Positions 1-8,683 of a stretch of 64,000 nucleotides of DNA are shown piece by piece. Source of the DNA: Paenibacillus aurantius (GTDB lineage Bacteria > Bacillota > Bacilli > Paenibacillales > NBRC-103111); the NCBI RefSeq assembly GCF_032268605.1, contig NZ_CP130318.1, forward strand, positions 5,493,501 through 5,557,500, in the 5' to 3' direction. The notes under the pieces were generated by a model. That model saw only the letters and a list, made by a program, of their open reading frames with translations, searched no databases and was not told the DNA's origin. Position numbers and translations under genes: made by a program. The stretch's first letter is position 1. Each line of letters opens with the position of its first letter.

Positions 1-130
1 TATATAATTCGCAGCCTTCCATAGAATCTAACTGATCGGCCGCTTCCAGCATCGTCTGTACGAGCGCATCTCGCTGACCCGGGTGGGCGATCAATTTTCC
101 ATACATGGCAAATTTGTTCATATCGTTCAT
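1..130 (-). CDS. Antibiotic biosynthesis monooxygenase (ABM) family protein, partial
   Basis: Only the first 43 codons lie in the window; the gene runs off the left edge. The N-terminus (start MNDMNKFAMYGKLIAHPGQ, then a helix and MEGCELY) matches small ABM-fold proteins, which are putative quinol monooxygenases or cofactor-free oxygenases. The ATG overlaps the stop of the upstream WYL regulator by four bases (ATGA), so the two are probably one translationally coupled transcript. The substrate cannot be inferred. The family call rests on the N-terminal strand pattern only. Confidence 0.7.
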   Translation of the reverse strand, partial: MNDMNKFAMYGKLIAHPGQRDALVQTMLEAADQLDSMEGCELY

Positions 131-1122
131 CCTTTGCTTTCTGGGATTCGTACCGATAGCATCGATTCGTAATGGGCCGCCATATCGCGGCTTACTTCCA
201 CAAGCCTTTCAATAAGCATGTCCGGTTCGAGAATGACCAGCGATTTTCCGTAAGGGAGAAGAAAGTAAGGAACATAGGACTTCAAGGAAGGCAGGCTAAG
301 CCTGAATAAGGCCTGTCCCTCTTGACGTTCGACAAGCGTATGGCTGAACAGCCAATGCTGGCATAAGAGATCCAGCGCCTGCCCATAGCCCCGGATCTTT
401 ACGGTTATAAGAGATTCCGAATCCGAAGCGCCGGGAAGCAAGTTGCGCAGAAGAAAATCTTTTGCAGAGAACTCGGAAGGCCGCTCGAAATAACGATCGC
501 CCGGTGCGATTCGGGAAATGCGATCCACCCTGAAGCTGCGTATCGCCTTTCGAAGGTTGCAATACCCGACGGCATACCAACTCCCTTTCCAATGTACAAT
601 GCCGTAGGGGTCGACTTCGCGAATGCTAGGGGTCTCCCGCTTGCCGTTGTCGTACACCATCTCCACCGATCTGCCCCAAGCCGCTGCCTCTTCCAAAATC
701 CGAAGCCAATCCCTTTGCTTCTCTTCGATCGGCGGATTGATGATGGAGATGCCTTCCATATGGCGCTCGATTTGATCGAATTGCTCTTCATTCGTATAGC
801 GCTTCAGCTTATTAATCGCCCGATTGAGCTCTTCTTTGAACGGGTAACCCGCCTCGTGAGCGAATGTTGAAGCGTGAACTAGCGCCTTCTGCTCTTCCAT
901 ATCGAACATCAGGGGGGATTCCGCGAACCGATCGAGTATCCGATAGCCTCCGTTCGGCCCTGAGTCGGCTATAATCGGGGCCCCGCTGGCACACAACGAA
1001 TCGATATATCGGTATACCGTGCGAATATGGATCTCCAGCTCGTTCGCCAGCTGCTTAGCGGTCATTCGTCTACCCGACCGGAGTAGCCACAGAATGGACA
1101 GCATATGGTCTGCTTTGGACAT
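127..1122 (-). CDS. HTH/WYL-domain transcriptional regulator (YafY/DeoR-like)
   Basis: This 331-residue protein has an N-terminal winged helix-turn-helix (about residues 6-60, including TAKQLANELEI and RTVYRYIDSL) and a WYL ligand-sensing domain (about 140-215, with WYAVGYC at 182-188 and FRVDRI at 197-202). WYL regulators usually bind nucleic-acid or small-molecule ligands and control nearby genes. An AGGAAGG Shine-Dalgarno (SD) precedes the ATG. Its stop overlaps the start of the ABM-family gene, so that oxygenase is the likely co-expressed partner and possible target. The ligand is unknown. Confidence 0.85.
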   Translation of the reverse strand: MSKADHMLSILWLLRSGRRMTAKQLANELEIHIRTVYRYIDSLCASGAPIIADSGPNGGYRILDRFAESPLMFDMEEQKALVHASTFAHEAGYPFKEELNRAINKLKRYTNEEQFDQIERHMEGISIINPPIEEKQRDWLRILEEAAAWGRSVEMVYDNGKRETPSIREVDPYGIVHWKGSWYAVGYCNLRKAIRSFRVDRISRIAPGDRYFERPSEFSAKDFLLRNLLPGASDSESLITVKIRGYGQALDLLCQHWLFSHTLVERQEGQALFRLSLPSLKSYVPYFLLPYGKSLVILEPDMLIERLVEVSRDMAAHYESMLSVRIPESKG

Positions 1123-1157
1123 CGTTCGCCATACCTTCCTTAGATGAGCTGGGTATA

Positions 1158-1748
1158 TTAAAGGGATGAAGGATAAATTTTATCGCCTTTCTCAAGCATC
1201 TGGATGAACTGCCGGATCCGCTTCTCTCGGGTTTCTTGTTTTTTGGCGTTGTGAATTCGAAATAAGATTGCGTATTTATTTTGTCTATCGAGCGTATCGT
1301 AGAACGCCTTAGCTTGGGCATTACGCTCCAACTCGATCGCGAAGTCCTCAGGCAGCGAGGCGATGCTTTGAGATTCGTAGGCTTTATCCCAGTTCCCATT
1401 CTTTTGGGCCTCTTCAATTGCCTTATATCCAGAAGTCTTCATTCGCCCGTTTGTAATCAGCTGTTCCGCTTTTTCTTTATTGATTTTCGACCAGATGCTC
1501 TTGGCCCCGCGCGGAGTGAACCGCTGCAGCCATGTTTTCTCATCTAACGCTTCTTTCTGACTGTCGACCCATCCGTAACATAAGGCAACCTCGAGCGCTT
1601 CGTTATAGGAAATCGTAACGACGCCGGAGTTTTTTTTCGCAATCTGTAATCGGATACCGGGTGAGGTATAATTATCGTCGAGCCAACTCTCAAAAGACAG
1701 TGGATCGGCAAAGGACATAACCGGCAAGTCACTCGATTTTTTTACCAC
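1158..1748 (-). CDS. YdeI/OmpD-associated family protein
   Basis: This protein of about 196 residues has the conserved YdeI-type pattern: FESWLDDNY near the N-terminus, then EALEVALCYGWVDS and RFTPRGAKSIWSKINKEKAE in the middle. These proteins are widespread small cytosolic proteins, described as bacteriocin-protection or OmpD-associated in enterics, without a known biochemical role in Firmicutes. I place the start at the GTG at 1748 because CAGGAGG lies eight bases upstream; the longer frame would begin at a TTG inside that SD region. It is a single-gene unit divergent from nothing nearby. Confidence 0.8.
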   Translation of the reverse strand: MVKKSSDLPVMSFADPLSFESWLDDNYTSPGIRLQIAKKNSGVVTISYNEALEVALCYGWVDSQKEALDEKTWLQRFTPRGAKSIWSKINKEKAEQLITNGRMKTSGYKAIEEAQKNGNWDKAYESQSIASLPEDFAIELERNAQAKAFYDTLDRQNKYAILFRIHNAKKQETREKRIRQFIQMLEKGDKIYPSSL

Positions 1749-1914
1749 CTGAATCGCCTCCTGATTCAAGTGTACCTAATAATTACTGACAATGACAGTC
1801 AGTGATTTTCGCCCCTTTTTTGATCGCGTTCGTGAGAGTTAGCCCTTGGTCGCACTCGTCAAAAAAGCATATGATTATTCATAAAATGCGTACGTGTGGC
1901 ACTGTGCTCCTCAA

Positions 1915-3129
1915 TCAATGAGATTTACCTTCCTTAATCTCGAAAAACTCCGTCGCATAATACGCCATGGCGATGGCCGGTAAGGCGATTCCGATCAGCA
2001 GTGCCGCCTCCCAGCCCCCCGTTGCGTAAGCCCATCCCCCTGCCGCTGAGCCAATAGCGCCCCCTAAAAAGAAAATGGCCATATACAAACCGTTAAGCCT
2101 ACTGCGGAATTCCGCTCCTAAAGAGAAAATCACCCGCTGCCCGAGAACCATGTTGGCGGAAACCCCCATGTCAAGTAAAATCGCCGCAACTACGAGGATG
2201 GGGACGGCGAGTGAAGAACTTGATGGAACCAGCAAGGGAAGCAACCCGGAAAAGATGACGATGGCCAATGCCCATCCCGTAGCCGGGCGAACCCATCCAC
2301 GGTCTGCCATGCGGCCCGCCGCTGGCGCCACAATGGCCCCCATTACCCCGACTAATGCGAACAGAGCGACCTCCTTCTGAGTGAAATGAAACGGCGGGCT
2401 TGTCAATACCAAAGGAACGGTAGTCCAAAACAAACTGAACGTTCCGAATACACAAGCATGATAAATTGCCCTCCGGCGCAATGCCGGTGTCGCCTTCAGC
2501 AGATGGAGCATGGAGTGCAGCAGCGCCGGGTAAGCTGTAGCGGTCGAAGGCTTCCTTGAGGGTAGTGCCTTTGCCAATACAAGAGCCAGCGCGAAAATCA
2601 ATGCTGCTGAGATGAAATATATGGCGCGCCAGCCCATATACTCCGCCACCAAGCTTGAAATGGGACGCGCGAGCATATTCCCCAGAAGCAGCCCGCTCAT
2701 GACGTTGCCCACATTGCGACCGCGCACGGCTTCAGGCGATAGATGAGCCGCATACGGCACAAGGATTTGTGCTGCTACGGAACCTACTCCGATCACGAGT
2801 GAAGCGGTGAGGAACAGGATGGCGTTTTTGATTACAGCGGCAATTGTCAAAACGGCGGCTGTAAGGAGCAATGAGGAAAGGATCAACTTACGATTTTCCA
2901 GGATGTCTCCCAACGGTACGATAAATAACAAACCGATCCCGTAGCCGACTTGAGTCAACGTAACGATGAGTGCGGCAGCCCCGGAGGAGAGCCCGATGGT
3001 CGAACCGATCGAGCCTATCAATGGTTGAGCATAATAAAGATTGGCCGCTATGATACCGCAAGCGGCTGCCAGGATAAAAATAAGCGATGGCGAAACCGAT
3101 TTTTCCGTTGGAATGGAAGCTGAATGCAT
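1915..3129 (-). CDS. MFS transporter, drug:H+ antiporter type
   Basis: This 404-residue polytopic membrane protein has about 12 hydrophobic segments and the MFS signature region around [20 protein letters not shown] between the second and third segments. It resembles YnfM/Bcr-type efflux pumps of the inner membrane. The start at 3129 has an AAAGGAG SD eight bases upstream; the 19 extra codons of the longer frame lack one. A TetR gene lies immediately upstream on the same strand, and a short box shared with the TetR promoter (3169-3179) lies just before this start. The pump is therefore probably repressed by that regulator. The substrate is unknown. Confidence 0.88.
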   Translation of the reverse strand: MHSASIPTEKSVSPSLIFILAAACGIIAANLYYAQPLIGSIGSTIGLSSGAAALIVTLTQVGYGIGLLFIVPLGDILENRKLILSSLLLTAAVLTIAAVIKNAILFLTASLVIGVGSVAAQILVPYAAHLSPEAVRGRNVGNVMSGLLLGNMLARPISSLVAEYMGWRAIYFISAALIFALALVLAKALPSRKPSTATAYPALLHSMLHLLKATPALRRRAIYHACVFGTFSLFWTTVPLVLTSPPFHFTQKEVALFALVGVMGAIVAPAAGRMADRGWVRPATGWALAIVIFSGLLPLLVPSSSSLAVPILVVAAILLDMGVSANMVLGQRVIFSLGAEFRSRLNGLYMAIFFLGGAIGSAAGGWAYATGGWEAALLIGIALPAIAMAYYATEFFEIKEGKSH

Positions 3130-3168
3130 AGAAAGTCTCCTTTTCTTACCAGAAATTTTCTGGAACAG

Positions 3169-3179
3169 TCGTTCCGGAA
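3169..3179. promoter_or_regulatory. Candidate TetR operator half, MFS side
   Basis: The 11-mer TCGTTCCGGAA lies in the gap between the TetR gene and the MFS start. The same 11-mer occurs in inverted orientation at 3812-3822, upstream of the TetR gene. A box in both control regions is what an autoregulating TetR repressor of an adjacent pump would need. Binding is inferred. Confidence 0.4.
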
Positions 3180-3198
3180 TATACAAAAAAAAAATGTT

Positions 3199-3774
3199 TT
3201 ATAACATTTCCATCACCATGTCTATCATCTGCTGCATCCTGCTTCGGTCACCCTGCACCTTCGCCACGATATTTATACTATGATTCAGGTTTAAAAGCAG
3301 ATAAGATAAATTCTTGATATCTTTCTCAGGCATGATTTCTCCCGTCTCCTGACCTTTGCGCAGCAGCTCGTAGAAGGATTTCTCCAACTCGTCAAACCGC
3401 TCCCTGATCAACGCATTCAGTTGCTCATCTGGCGAATCCATGCCGACTGCTGCATTAGTAATGAGACAGCCCTTCGGCGACTCGCCGTCCATGGCGGAAT
3501 CGATATGTATCTCGAAGTACTGCCGGATTCCCGATTTTGCGGATGTCGCATTGACGAGGATGTCCCGTTTGGCTTGCTTCCACTTCTTGTACCAGTTGAT
3601 CGCCTCGATATAAAGCGTTTGTTTGTCCCCGAACGTTTCGTACAGACTTGATCTGCTAAGATCCATAGCTTCCAGCAAATCGGGAATGCTTGCCGCTTCG
3701 TAGCCCTTCTTCCAAAAAACGAGCATCGCTTTATGAAGCACCGCTTCTTTATCAAACTCTTTGTAGCGTCCCAT
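3199..3774 (-). CDS. TetR/AcrR family transcriptional regulator
   Basis: This 191-residue protein has a TetR N-terminal HTH (about residues 8-55, with AVLHKAMLVFWKKGYEAASIPDLL and SRSSLYETFGDKQTLY) and an all-helical ligand-binding C-terminal half. KGCLITNAA is typical of the subgroup that controls MFS pumps or quinone/aldehyde stress genes. GGAGGGAG lies seven bases before the ATG. It is followed by the MFS pump on the same strand, 70 bases downstream, and a shared TCGTTCCGGAA box lies before both genes. It probably represses itself and the pump. Confidence 0.9.
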   Translation of the reverse strand: MGRYKEFDKEAVLHKAMLVFWKKGYEAASIPDLLEAMDLSRSSLYETFGDKQTLYIEAINWYKKWKQAKRDILVNATSAKSGIRQYFEIHIDSAMDGESPKGCLITNAAVGMDSPDEQLNALIRERFDELEKSFYELLRKGQETGEIMPEKDIKNLSYLLLNLNHSINIVAKVQGDRSRMQQMIDMVMEML

Positions 3775-3811
3775 GGTTCTCCCTCCGTTTCCGTAGGTAC
3801 AGTATATCCTT

Positions 3812-3822
3812 TTCCGGAACGA
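3812..3822. promoter_or_regulatory. Candidate TetR operator half, autoregulatory
   Basis: This is the inverted copy of the 11-mer at 3169-3179, located about 40 bases upstream of the TetR start. It is a candidate autoregulatory site; see the entry at 3169. Confidence 0.4.
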
Positions 3823-3884
3823 TAAGTCCAGTATTTTCTGCAGATAGGAAAGTTTTTCAGTACGGAACTCACGTATCCGTTAGC

Positions 3885-4328
3885 TTAAGCTTTCAGCCTT
3901 TTTTTGAATCCTTTTTGGTCAGTTGAATAACCAATTGCTTCGTAAAATTTGTGCGATATTTCCCTTTGGATCTCAGAGACAAGAATGACATACTTGCACC
4001 TTTTCTTTTCTCCAAAATCTTCGAGATTCTTCATAAGTATTTTCCCTACACCTTTGCGTTGGTAGGTAGGTGAAACAACCACGTTTTCTACCAACATAAA
4101 TGGATTACAGTCACCAACTAAGTCATGACAAACAATTCCCGTTGCAGTACCAATAACCTCATTTCCATGACAAGCAACCGCAACGTAGTAACTATCATTG
4201 TCACTAATCATTTTAAGCTGTTCTTTCATGGCAGATAAATTAGACTTTTTGCCAATAAAATCAACGAACAGTCTAGACAAGCCAACGACGTCATTAATTT
4301 CTGCTTTTCTAACGATAATTTGGTTCAT
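3885..4328 (-). CDS. GNAT family N-acetyltransferase
   Basis: This 147-residue protein has the GNAT fold, with the acetyl-CoA pyrophosphate-binding motif QRKGVG at residues 90-95 and the C-terminal KFYEAIGY element. It transfers an acetyl group from acetyl-CoA to an unknown amine. GGAGGGG lies seven bases before the ATG. The gene is clearly more AT-rich than the EPS genes, like the next two genes downstream, which suggests an acquired segment. No operon partner is evident. Confidence 0.88.
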   Translation of the reverse strand: MNQIIVRKAEINDVVGLSRLFVDFIGKKSNLSAMKEQLKMISDNDSYYVAVACHGNEVIGTATGIVCHDLVGDCNPFMLVENVVVSPTYQRKGVGKILMKNLEDFGEKKRCKYVILVSEIQREISHKFYEAIGYSTDQKGFKKRLKA

Positions 4329-4436
4329 CTTTACCCCTCCAAGTAATTAAACCACACGGGGTCCTTATTTCGCCCCGTTTCATTCCATCGTTCTGCCTAT
4401 CAAAGGGGGAGACCAGTGGTTTGCTGCCCGGCAGGG

Positions 4437-4505
4437 TCATGCCCCAAGTAATAGTGTCGTACCGGTTTCTCCGTGCTTCATTTGTTCAAATGTTTCTGTG
4501 AATCG
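4437..4505 (-). pseudogene. C-terminal scar of an MDR/zinc-type oxidoreductase (possible)
   Basis: A 22-codon open stretch ending in TGA reads RFTETFEQMKHGETGTTLL and then LGA. This looks like the extreme C-terminus of a medium-chain dehydrogenase/quinone reductase. Upstream of it the frame is not maintained and there is no start. It lies in an otherwise gene-free 200-base gap. The identification rests on a very short segment and is tentative. Confidence 0.35.
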
Positions 4506-4528
4506 GCTAGGTACCAAAAAACTTCATG

Positions 4529-4768
4529 TCACCGCTTCCAGTCATCAGGAACCTGCAACCATGGGTCAACATAACACCACCAAGAGACACCGGAGATAAC
4601 GACACCTAAAGCTGTTATCTCATCAACAAACTGCTTCAAATTATCCCTCATAACAATACAATCAACATAACCAGTGCCGACTGGCTCCACTTTATACAAT
4701 GTTAAAATACGTTCTAACTGTTCGACCAGATTTTTCTTATTAGAGTTGAGGTAATCAAAATATTTCAT
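4529..4768 (-). CDS. Small hypothetical protein (79 aa)
   Basis: I do not recognise this gene with certainty. It encodes 79 residues with an N-terminal helical, Lys/Glu-rich half (SNKKNLVEQLERILTLY) and a hydrophobic strand region followed by SWWCYVDPWL near the C-terminus. There is no signal peptide or membrane segment. A strong SD (AGGAGAGGG) lies seven bases before the ATG at 4768, so it is probably a real gene. Similar short WWC-containing proteins occur in Bacillales without known function. The gene is AT-rich relative to the rest of the window. Confidence 0.65.
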   Translation of the reverse strand: MKYFDYLNSNKKNLVEQLERILTLYKVEPVGTGYVDCIVMRDNLKQFVDEITALGVVISGVSWWCYVDPWLQVPDDWKR

Positions 4769-4810
4769 CACTTTCCCTCTCCTAATTAGCCTAATTCCTA
4801 TCCAAGTAAT

Positions 4811-4840
4811 CTGCCCGTTAGCGGAACAAGCGGCCGATCT
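4811..4840. repeat. REP-like repeat copy (CTGCCCGTTAGC family)
   Basis: The copy reads CTGCCCGTTAGCGGAACAAG followed by CGGCCGATCT. It is one of a dispersed family in the first 16 kb (others at 5738, 9296, 12000 and 15377). The core is CTGCCCGTTAGC-N2-AACAAGC-GCCGAT. This copy lacks the clear right arm of the hairpin. Confidence 0.6.
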
Positions 4841-4911
4841 TTTCCCGCGGCAGCTTCTTTATGTTTTTTTTCGTACCCGTGGTGGGTTTTATTGCCCTAG
4901 CCAAAATCCCA

Positions 4912-5616
4912 CTATTCCTTCAGAACCGCTTGTAATTCATAGAAATTGGAGACGGATTCAATACCGCTTCTTTTGGCACCATTTTTATCCAAATAGATGG
5001 TTTTATAGCCCATCCTCTGGGGAGTCTTATAATCGTTCTCATAATCATCACCAATAAATAAAATCTCGGAACTGCTACACCCAGCTAAATTAGTTGCATG
5101 TTCATAGATTCTACGATGTGGTTTTCGCCAACCTACATTGATTGATGTGACAACAAATTTGAAAACATTTCCTAGTTCATTATTCTGTAAAAGCTGCTCA
5201 ATACCGCCATTCACCTTGAAATTCGAGACAACCGCTAACTCATACTTCTTTGAAAGTTCTTTTAATACATTTCTTACTTCTGATTTGACAAAGCATTTTG
5301 ATTGATATGTCTTCCAATAATTTGCATGTAGTTTGTTTACAACTTCAATTTGTTTTTCTATGCTTATTGCCTTATTTTTTTGAACTAATAACTCAAATCT
5401 TCTAATCAGGTCATACTCTTGATGCGGTTCAAGGGTATAGGAAATTTCATTTTTTACCTTTTCATGTGAATTTAAAAAATCACTAAATCCCTTCCAGAAA
5501 TGTTCCACGCCAGAATCTTTAAAAGCCCACAAAGCATAATCATTCTCCTGTGGCAGGTCATATAAATCTACTATCGTTTCCATGCAATCAAAAAAGAGAT
5601 ATTTAATGTTGGCCAA
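4912..5616 (-). CDS. HAD family hydrolase with variant motif I
   Basis: This HAD-superfamily protein of about 234 residues has motif I FFDCMETIVDL, motif II VVSNFK, motif III GWRKPHRRIYEHA (catalytic Lys) and motif IV LFIGDDYENDY, plus a helical cap between motifs I and II. It is probably a small-molecule phosphatase or dehalogenase-like enzyme. In motif I the second Asp of the usual DxDxT is Met, so the general acid/base of phosphatases is missing, as in haloacid dehalogenases. I prefer the TTG at 5616, preceded by GGGGGAG six bases away; an ATG at 5631 is possible but has no SD. The gene is AT-rich. Confidence 0.82.
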   Translation of the reverse strand: MANIKYLFFDCMETIVDLYDLPQENDYALWAFKDSGVEHFWKGFSDFLNSHEKVKNEISYTLEPHQEYDLIRRFELLVQKNKAISIEKQIEVVNKLHANYWKTYQSKCFVKSEVRNVLKELSKKYELAVVSNFKVNGGIEQLLQNNELGNVFKFVVTSINVGWRKPHRRIYEHATNLAGCSSSEILFIGDDYENDYKTPQRMGYKTIYLDKNGAKRSGIESVSNFYELQAVLKE

Positions 5617-6123
5617 TACGGACTCCCCCATCCCATCTCATACTAGAAGTATTACAACTTCCCTAAAACATCCATAATTGCGTTCCTTTTGAGGGAAAAT
5701 CCAACCATCTATAGGATACCACTCCTTGAAACTAAACTGCTCGTTAGCGTAAGAAGCCGCCGATCATTTCAGGGCAGCCCCTTGATCGATGTGGTTTATT
5801 AGGCTCATGTACCCGTTAGGTTAATAGCATTTGGAACCCTAGGTCCGTGGTAACTTGTGGGCAACGGAAAGAGGGTGACAATCGGCTATGTTACTTAGAT
5901 TTCTGTAATTATGAGATTCTTTAGGCTAGATTGCTGAGCCTACTTGATTGATGGTATAAAAACTGACCGTTTCACGAGAAATCCCTGCATATTCGCATTT
6001 TCCTCGAAAAGGAAGAGTGACGGGAACCCCTACAAAACCTCTTTTTTTACTTCAACCCCAACAAAATGTGACCAAACAACGTTGTAAATGGTGTTAACGG
6101 TAAAAGGAGGGCAGCTTGAAACC
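5617..6123. other. Gene-free 0.5-kb gap
   Basis: No supported gene is seen between the HAD gene and the sigma-factor gene. The gap holds one REP-like copy (5738-5768), a partial one (ACCCGTTAGGTTAAT at 5811) and the palindrome ACAACGTTGT (6076-6085) about 40 bases upstream of the sigma-factor start. Confidence 0.6.
5738..5768. repeat. REP-like repeat copy
   Basis: The copy reads CTGCTCGTTAGCGTAAGAAG followed by CCGCCGATCAT. It has the same core and order as the copies at 4811 and 15377, with a few substitutions. Confidence 0.6.
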
Positions 6124-6618
6124 ATGCAGCGTTCCATGACCCGGCCGGGAAATCATGTAATGAAAAGCTACGAAACGTACGCAGCCATGCTGTTCCGGAT
6201 TGCCGTCGTTCACTTAGGCAGCCGCGAGGATGCGGAGGAAGCCACACAGGATACGTTCATCAAACTAATGGAGAAAGCCCCCGTGTTTCAGGATGACGAG
6301 CATCAGAAAGCCTGGCTCATCCGGGTGATCACCAACCATTGCTACACCTTGCTAGGAAGAGGCTGGCGCAAGCGGGAGGTCAAGCTGGACGGTGCGGAGC
6401 CGATTGCAGCGGGTGCTCCGGAAGATACGGCCCTGCTCCATCTTGTAATGGCGCTGCCCGCCAAATATAAGACGGTCATTCATCTGTACTATTACGAGGA
6501 TTACCGAGTCCAGGAAATCAGCAGCATTCTGCAGATCAGTGAATCTGCGGTGAAAATGAGACTCCAGCGGGGACGACAGCTGTTGAAACTGGATCTGGAA
6601 GGAGCGGAACCGCAGTGA
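6124..6618 (+). CDS. ECF-type RNA polymerase sigma factor
   Basis: This sigma factor of about 164 residues has region 2 (ETYAAMLFRIAVVHLGSREDAEEATQ, with the core-binding DAEEATQDTF) and region 4 (ALPAKYKTVIHLYYYEDYRVQEIS, then the HTH ISESAVKMRLQRGRQLL). ECF factors redirect RNA polymerase to stress promoters. I choose ATG 6124 because AAAGGAGG lies upstream; the ATG at 6088 has no SD. Its stop overlaps the GTG of the next gene, a membrane-anchored protein with the layout of an anti-sigma factor, so the pair is a classic sigma/anti-sigma operon. Confidence 0.9.
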   Translation: MQRSMTRPGNHVMKSYETYAAMLFRIAVVHLGSREDAEEATQDTFIKLMEKAPVFQDDEHQKAWLIRVITNHCYTLLGRGWRKREVKLDGAEPIAAGAPEDTALLHLVMALPAKYKTVIHLYYYEDYRVQEISSILQISESAVKMRLQRGRQLLKLDLEGAEPQ

Positions 6619-7598
6619 AAGAAGACCAGTTCAAGACTACCTATAAGAAAGCGGTGGATTCGATGACCCCCAGCGAAGAAATGAAGAAGCGATGGGAAGC
6701 CCGTATGCAGAATCCCACTCAGGAAAAGAAGCGTCCGCGCAAAACCCTTTATCTCGCCGCCAGCCTTGTGCTCGCGGCCGGTATCGGACTGGCGGCAACC
6801 GGCGTCTTGCAGCAGGGCGGTCCAGCATCGCCGAGCGTGGAGACGGCCGGGACGAATCCGGCCGCCCCTGACCCTGACGCTGTCTCTTCGAATAGCGTGG
6901 TGATCCCCAAGCTGAAGCTGCCGGATGGTAAATCCGGCGCCAAGGCGAAAATGATCGGCTTGGTTGTCTATAAAGGGAACGTCTACACGCAGGCGAACAC
7001 CCGCCTGGAAGCAGCCGATGCGGCTGCGCTGCGCGGCGACAAGCTCGGCCGGACAACCGGCGGCATTGACGAATGGAGCGGCAAGGATTCCTACATTGAG
7101 CTGGCCTCCACCATCGGGGAAACGGATATTTATGCGGTGAAGGGCTATGATTCGGAGTTCCGTGTCATGTCGTACACCGAGATGGACGGCCAAGTTTTTG
7201 CCGAGCTGTTCGAGCATACGAACGGCATCACCGTGAACAGCGGAGTGGATCTCCTCGGCAAGCTGAACCTGAAGGGCCGGATCGCTTCGGCGGAGTGGGA
7301 GAGCTTCGACAGCTGGAACAACGGCAAGCAGAGCTACTCGGCGCTGGCGAACGACGCCCATCTCGACGCTTTCCTCGTGGCCCTTCTGAAGGCAAAGCCT
7401 CTGGCGGCCGAGCCATTGATGGAGCAGGGAATTTACGATGACGAGAATCGCAAGCAGCTTTACCTGATCCTTGAAGACCATAGCCGGGTCGAGCTGACGC
7501 TGTTCGGCAAGGGACTGGTCCGGTACGGCAATGCGCCGGTGTTTTTCGAGGTGGAGCCGGGCGCCTTCCAGGCACTTTGGGAAAGCATGAAAGCGTAA
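6615..7598 (+). CDS. Putative membrane-anchored anti-sigma factor
   Basis: This 327-residue protein has a charged cytosolic N-terminus (about 45 residues), one transmembrane segment (TLYLAASLVLAAGIGLAATGV, about 44-64), a Pro/Ala/Ser-rich spacer and a large extracytoplasmic domain with no motif I recognise. A GTG start overlaps the sigma-factor stop (GTGA), with AAGGAG 11 bases upstream, indicating translational coupling. By position it should bind the sigma factor and release it on an envelope signal; this is inference. No zinc-binding ZAS motif is visible. Confidence 0.78.
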   Translation: MKEDQFKTTYKKAVDSMTPSEEMKKRWEARMQNPTQEKKRPRKTLYLAASLVLAAGIGLAATGVLQQGGPASPSVETAGTNPAAPDPDAVSSNSVVIPKLKLPDGKSGAKAKMIGLVVYKGNVYTQANTRLEAADAAALRGDKLGRTTGGIDEWSGKDSYIELASTIGETDIYAVKGYDSEFRVMSYTEMDGQVFAELFEHTNGITVNSGVDLLGKLNLKGRIASAEWESFDSWNNGKQSYSALANDAHLDAFLVALLKAKPLAAEPLMEQGIYDDENRKQLYLILEDHSRVELTLFGKGLVRYGNAPVFFEVEPGAFQALWESMKA

Positions 7599-7617
7599 AG
7601 CGGATAATCCCTTCTGT

Positions 7618-7796
7618 TGAGTGCACCCCTTATAATGGACATTGGAAAAACCCCATGGGTAAACCGATGAACATACAGGGGGTGCATTTTTGTGGCAATT
7701 AAAGGACAACCATTTAAGCATTATCCGGAGTCCTTAAAGGTGAAGGCAGTCCGCCTGCAGAAGAAGGATGGAGCTTCTCGAAGCCTCATTAAATAA
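7618..7796 (+). pseudogene. IS3-family insertion sequence remnant (left end and orfA start)
   Basis: The segment begins with TGAGTGCACCCCTTATAATGGAC, which resembles an IS3/IS150-type terminal repeat. It contains a 34-codon frame (7692-7796) starting VAIKGQPFKHYPESLKVKAV, typical of the orfA HTH start. A stop after LIK ends the frame and no orfB follows, so this is a truncated, inactive copy. It lies 20 bases after the anti-sigma gene. Confidence 0.65.
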
Positions 7797-7871
7797 TCTT
7801 CATACAGCATCACGCTTGATTGTGACGCTATAGTAGGTGTTAGTTCAGTGGTGTTGGGGACCCCGTTATTA

Positions 7872-8366
7872 TTAGTTTGCTGCCGCCACCTGCTGCCTTT
7901 TCTGAATGTTATACATCCCCATTATCACTGCAATAAGCTCGTTACTATTCAAATATTCGGAATCATTTTTTAAAAGAAACGCACCTGGAGAAAACCAGCC
8001 GTTTATTTGTTCGAAACCTGCAGCTAACGCACCTGATTCATCGCATATCTCATATTTTTTTGAAAATGCCGGAGAGGTGATCTCGTAGATGCCTCGTTCA
8101 ACGGATTCGTAGATGAATTTTTTAGTTAAAAATGATAATCGGTTTCTCAACACACCCATTAGTTCCCCTTTTTCATTAATAACCTGCCATTTTGCCGACA
8201 GGAAGGGAAATTTCCCGCTACAAATCAACTGGTTACTCTGCCCATAGACATCCACCGAGGAACGAAAGGTACTCTTCAAATCTAGATATCCTATGTTTTC
8301 TTCTTGATCGTTCAGAATCTCGGTTAATCCGGTATTGAAGAAATTGTCTCGAAAATATAGGTTCAA
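7872..8366 (-). CDS. Tubby C-terminal/LURP-one-like protein
   Basis: This 164-residue soluble protein is made mainly of beta strands, with the repeated pattern of LURP-one/Tubby-like bacterial proteins (YLDLKSTFRSSVDVYG, SAKWQVINEKGELMGVLR, YEITSPAFSKKYEI). It ends in MYNIQKRQQVAAAN, a tail seen in Bacillales members. These proteins bind membrane phosphoinositide or DNA in eukaryotes; the bacterial function is unknown. Translation probably starts at a TTG (8366) with GAGGGGGCG upstream. It is a single-gene unit and AT-rich. Confidence 0.78.
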   Translation of the reverse strand: MNLYFRDNFFNTGLTEILNDQEENIGYLDLKSTFRSSVDVYGQSNQLICSGKFPFLSAKWQVINEKGELMGVLRNRLSFLTKKFIYESVERGIYEITSPAFSKKYEICDESGALAAGFEQINGWFSPGAFLLKNDSEYLNSNELIAVIMGMYNIQKRQQVAAAN

Positions 8367-8566
8367 TATACTCGCCCCCTCAATAATAAATACGTTGTAG
8401 AAAAAACGAAGTTACATTGAGAAGTTCAATAGCTGCTGTTTTGAGCGAGGATGAAGCTATCCTGCACTAGTACCTTTGTAGAGCAACATTAATTTAGCCT
8501 TTTTACCCTAACGTATCAGGTTGTTGTCTTCTAACGGTGATCGTACTAAATGACCGGTAATACAGT

Positions 8567-8596
8567 AAGGCTGCCGTTCCATCATTCGGCAGCCTT
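8567..8596. terminator. Perfect 10-bp hairpin, possible terminator
   Basis: AAGGCTGCCG is followed by a 10-base loop and its exact complement CGGCAGCCTT. It lies between two minus-strand genes. There is no good T-run on either side, so it may be a processing or stability hairpin. The rest of the 317-base gap holds only a GCCCGTTAAGCTTAA fragment of the REP-like family at 8621. Confidence 0.5.
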
Positions 8597-8683
8597 TGGT
8601 GGCTGTTATCTAACTTTCATGCCCGTTAAGCTTAATCGGATTATAACTATCCTGCCAGTTAGTGTAGCACCTATTCATTTCTA

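Noticed and set aside
6501-7721. 406-codon minus-strand frame opposite the anti-sigma gene
   Set aside because: It is antisense to a sigma/anti-sigma pair with clear domains, and its Arg/His/Leu-rich composition is typical of a shadow frame in GC-rich DNA.
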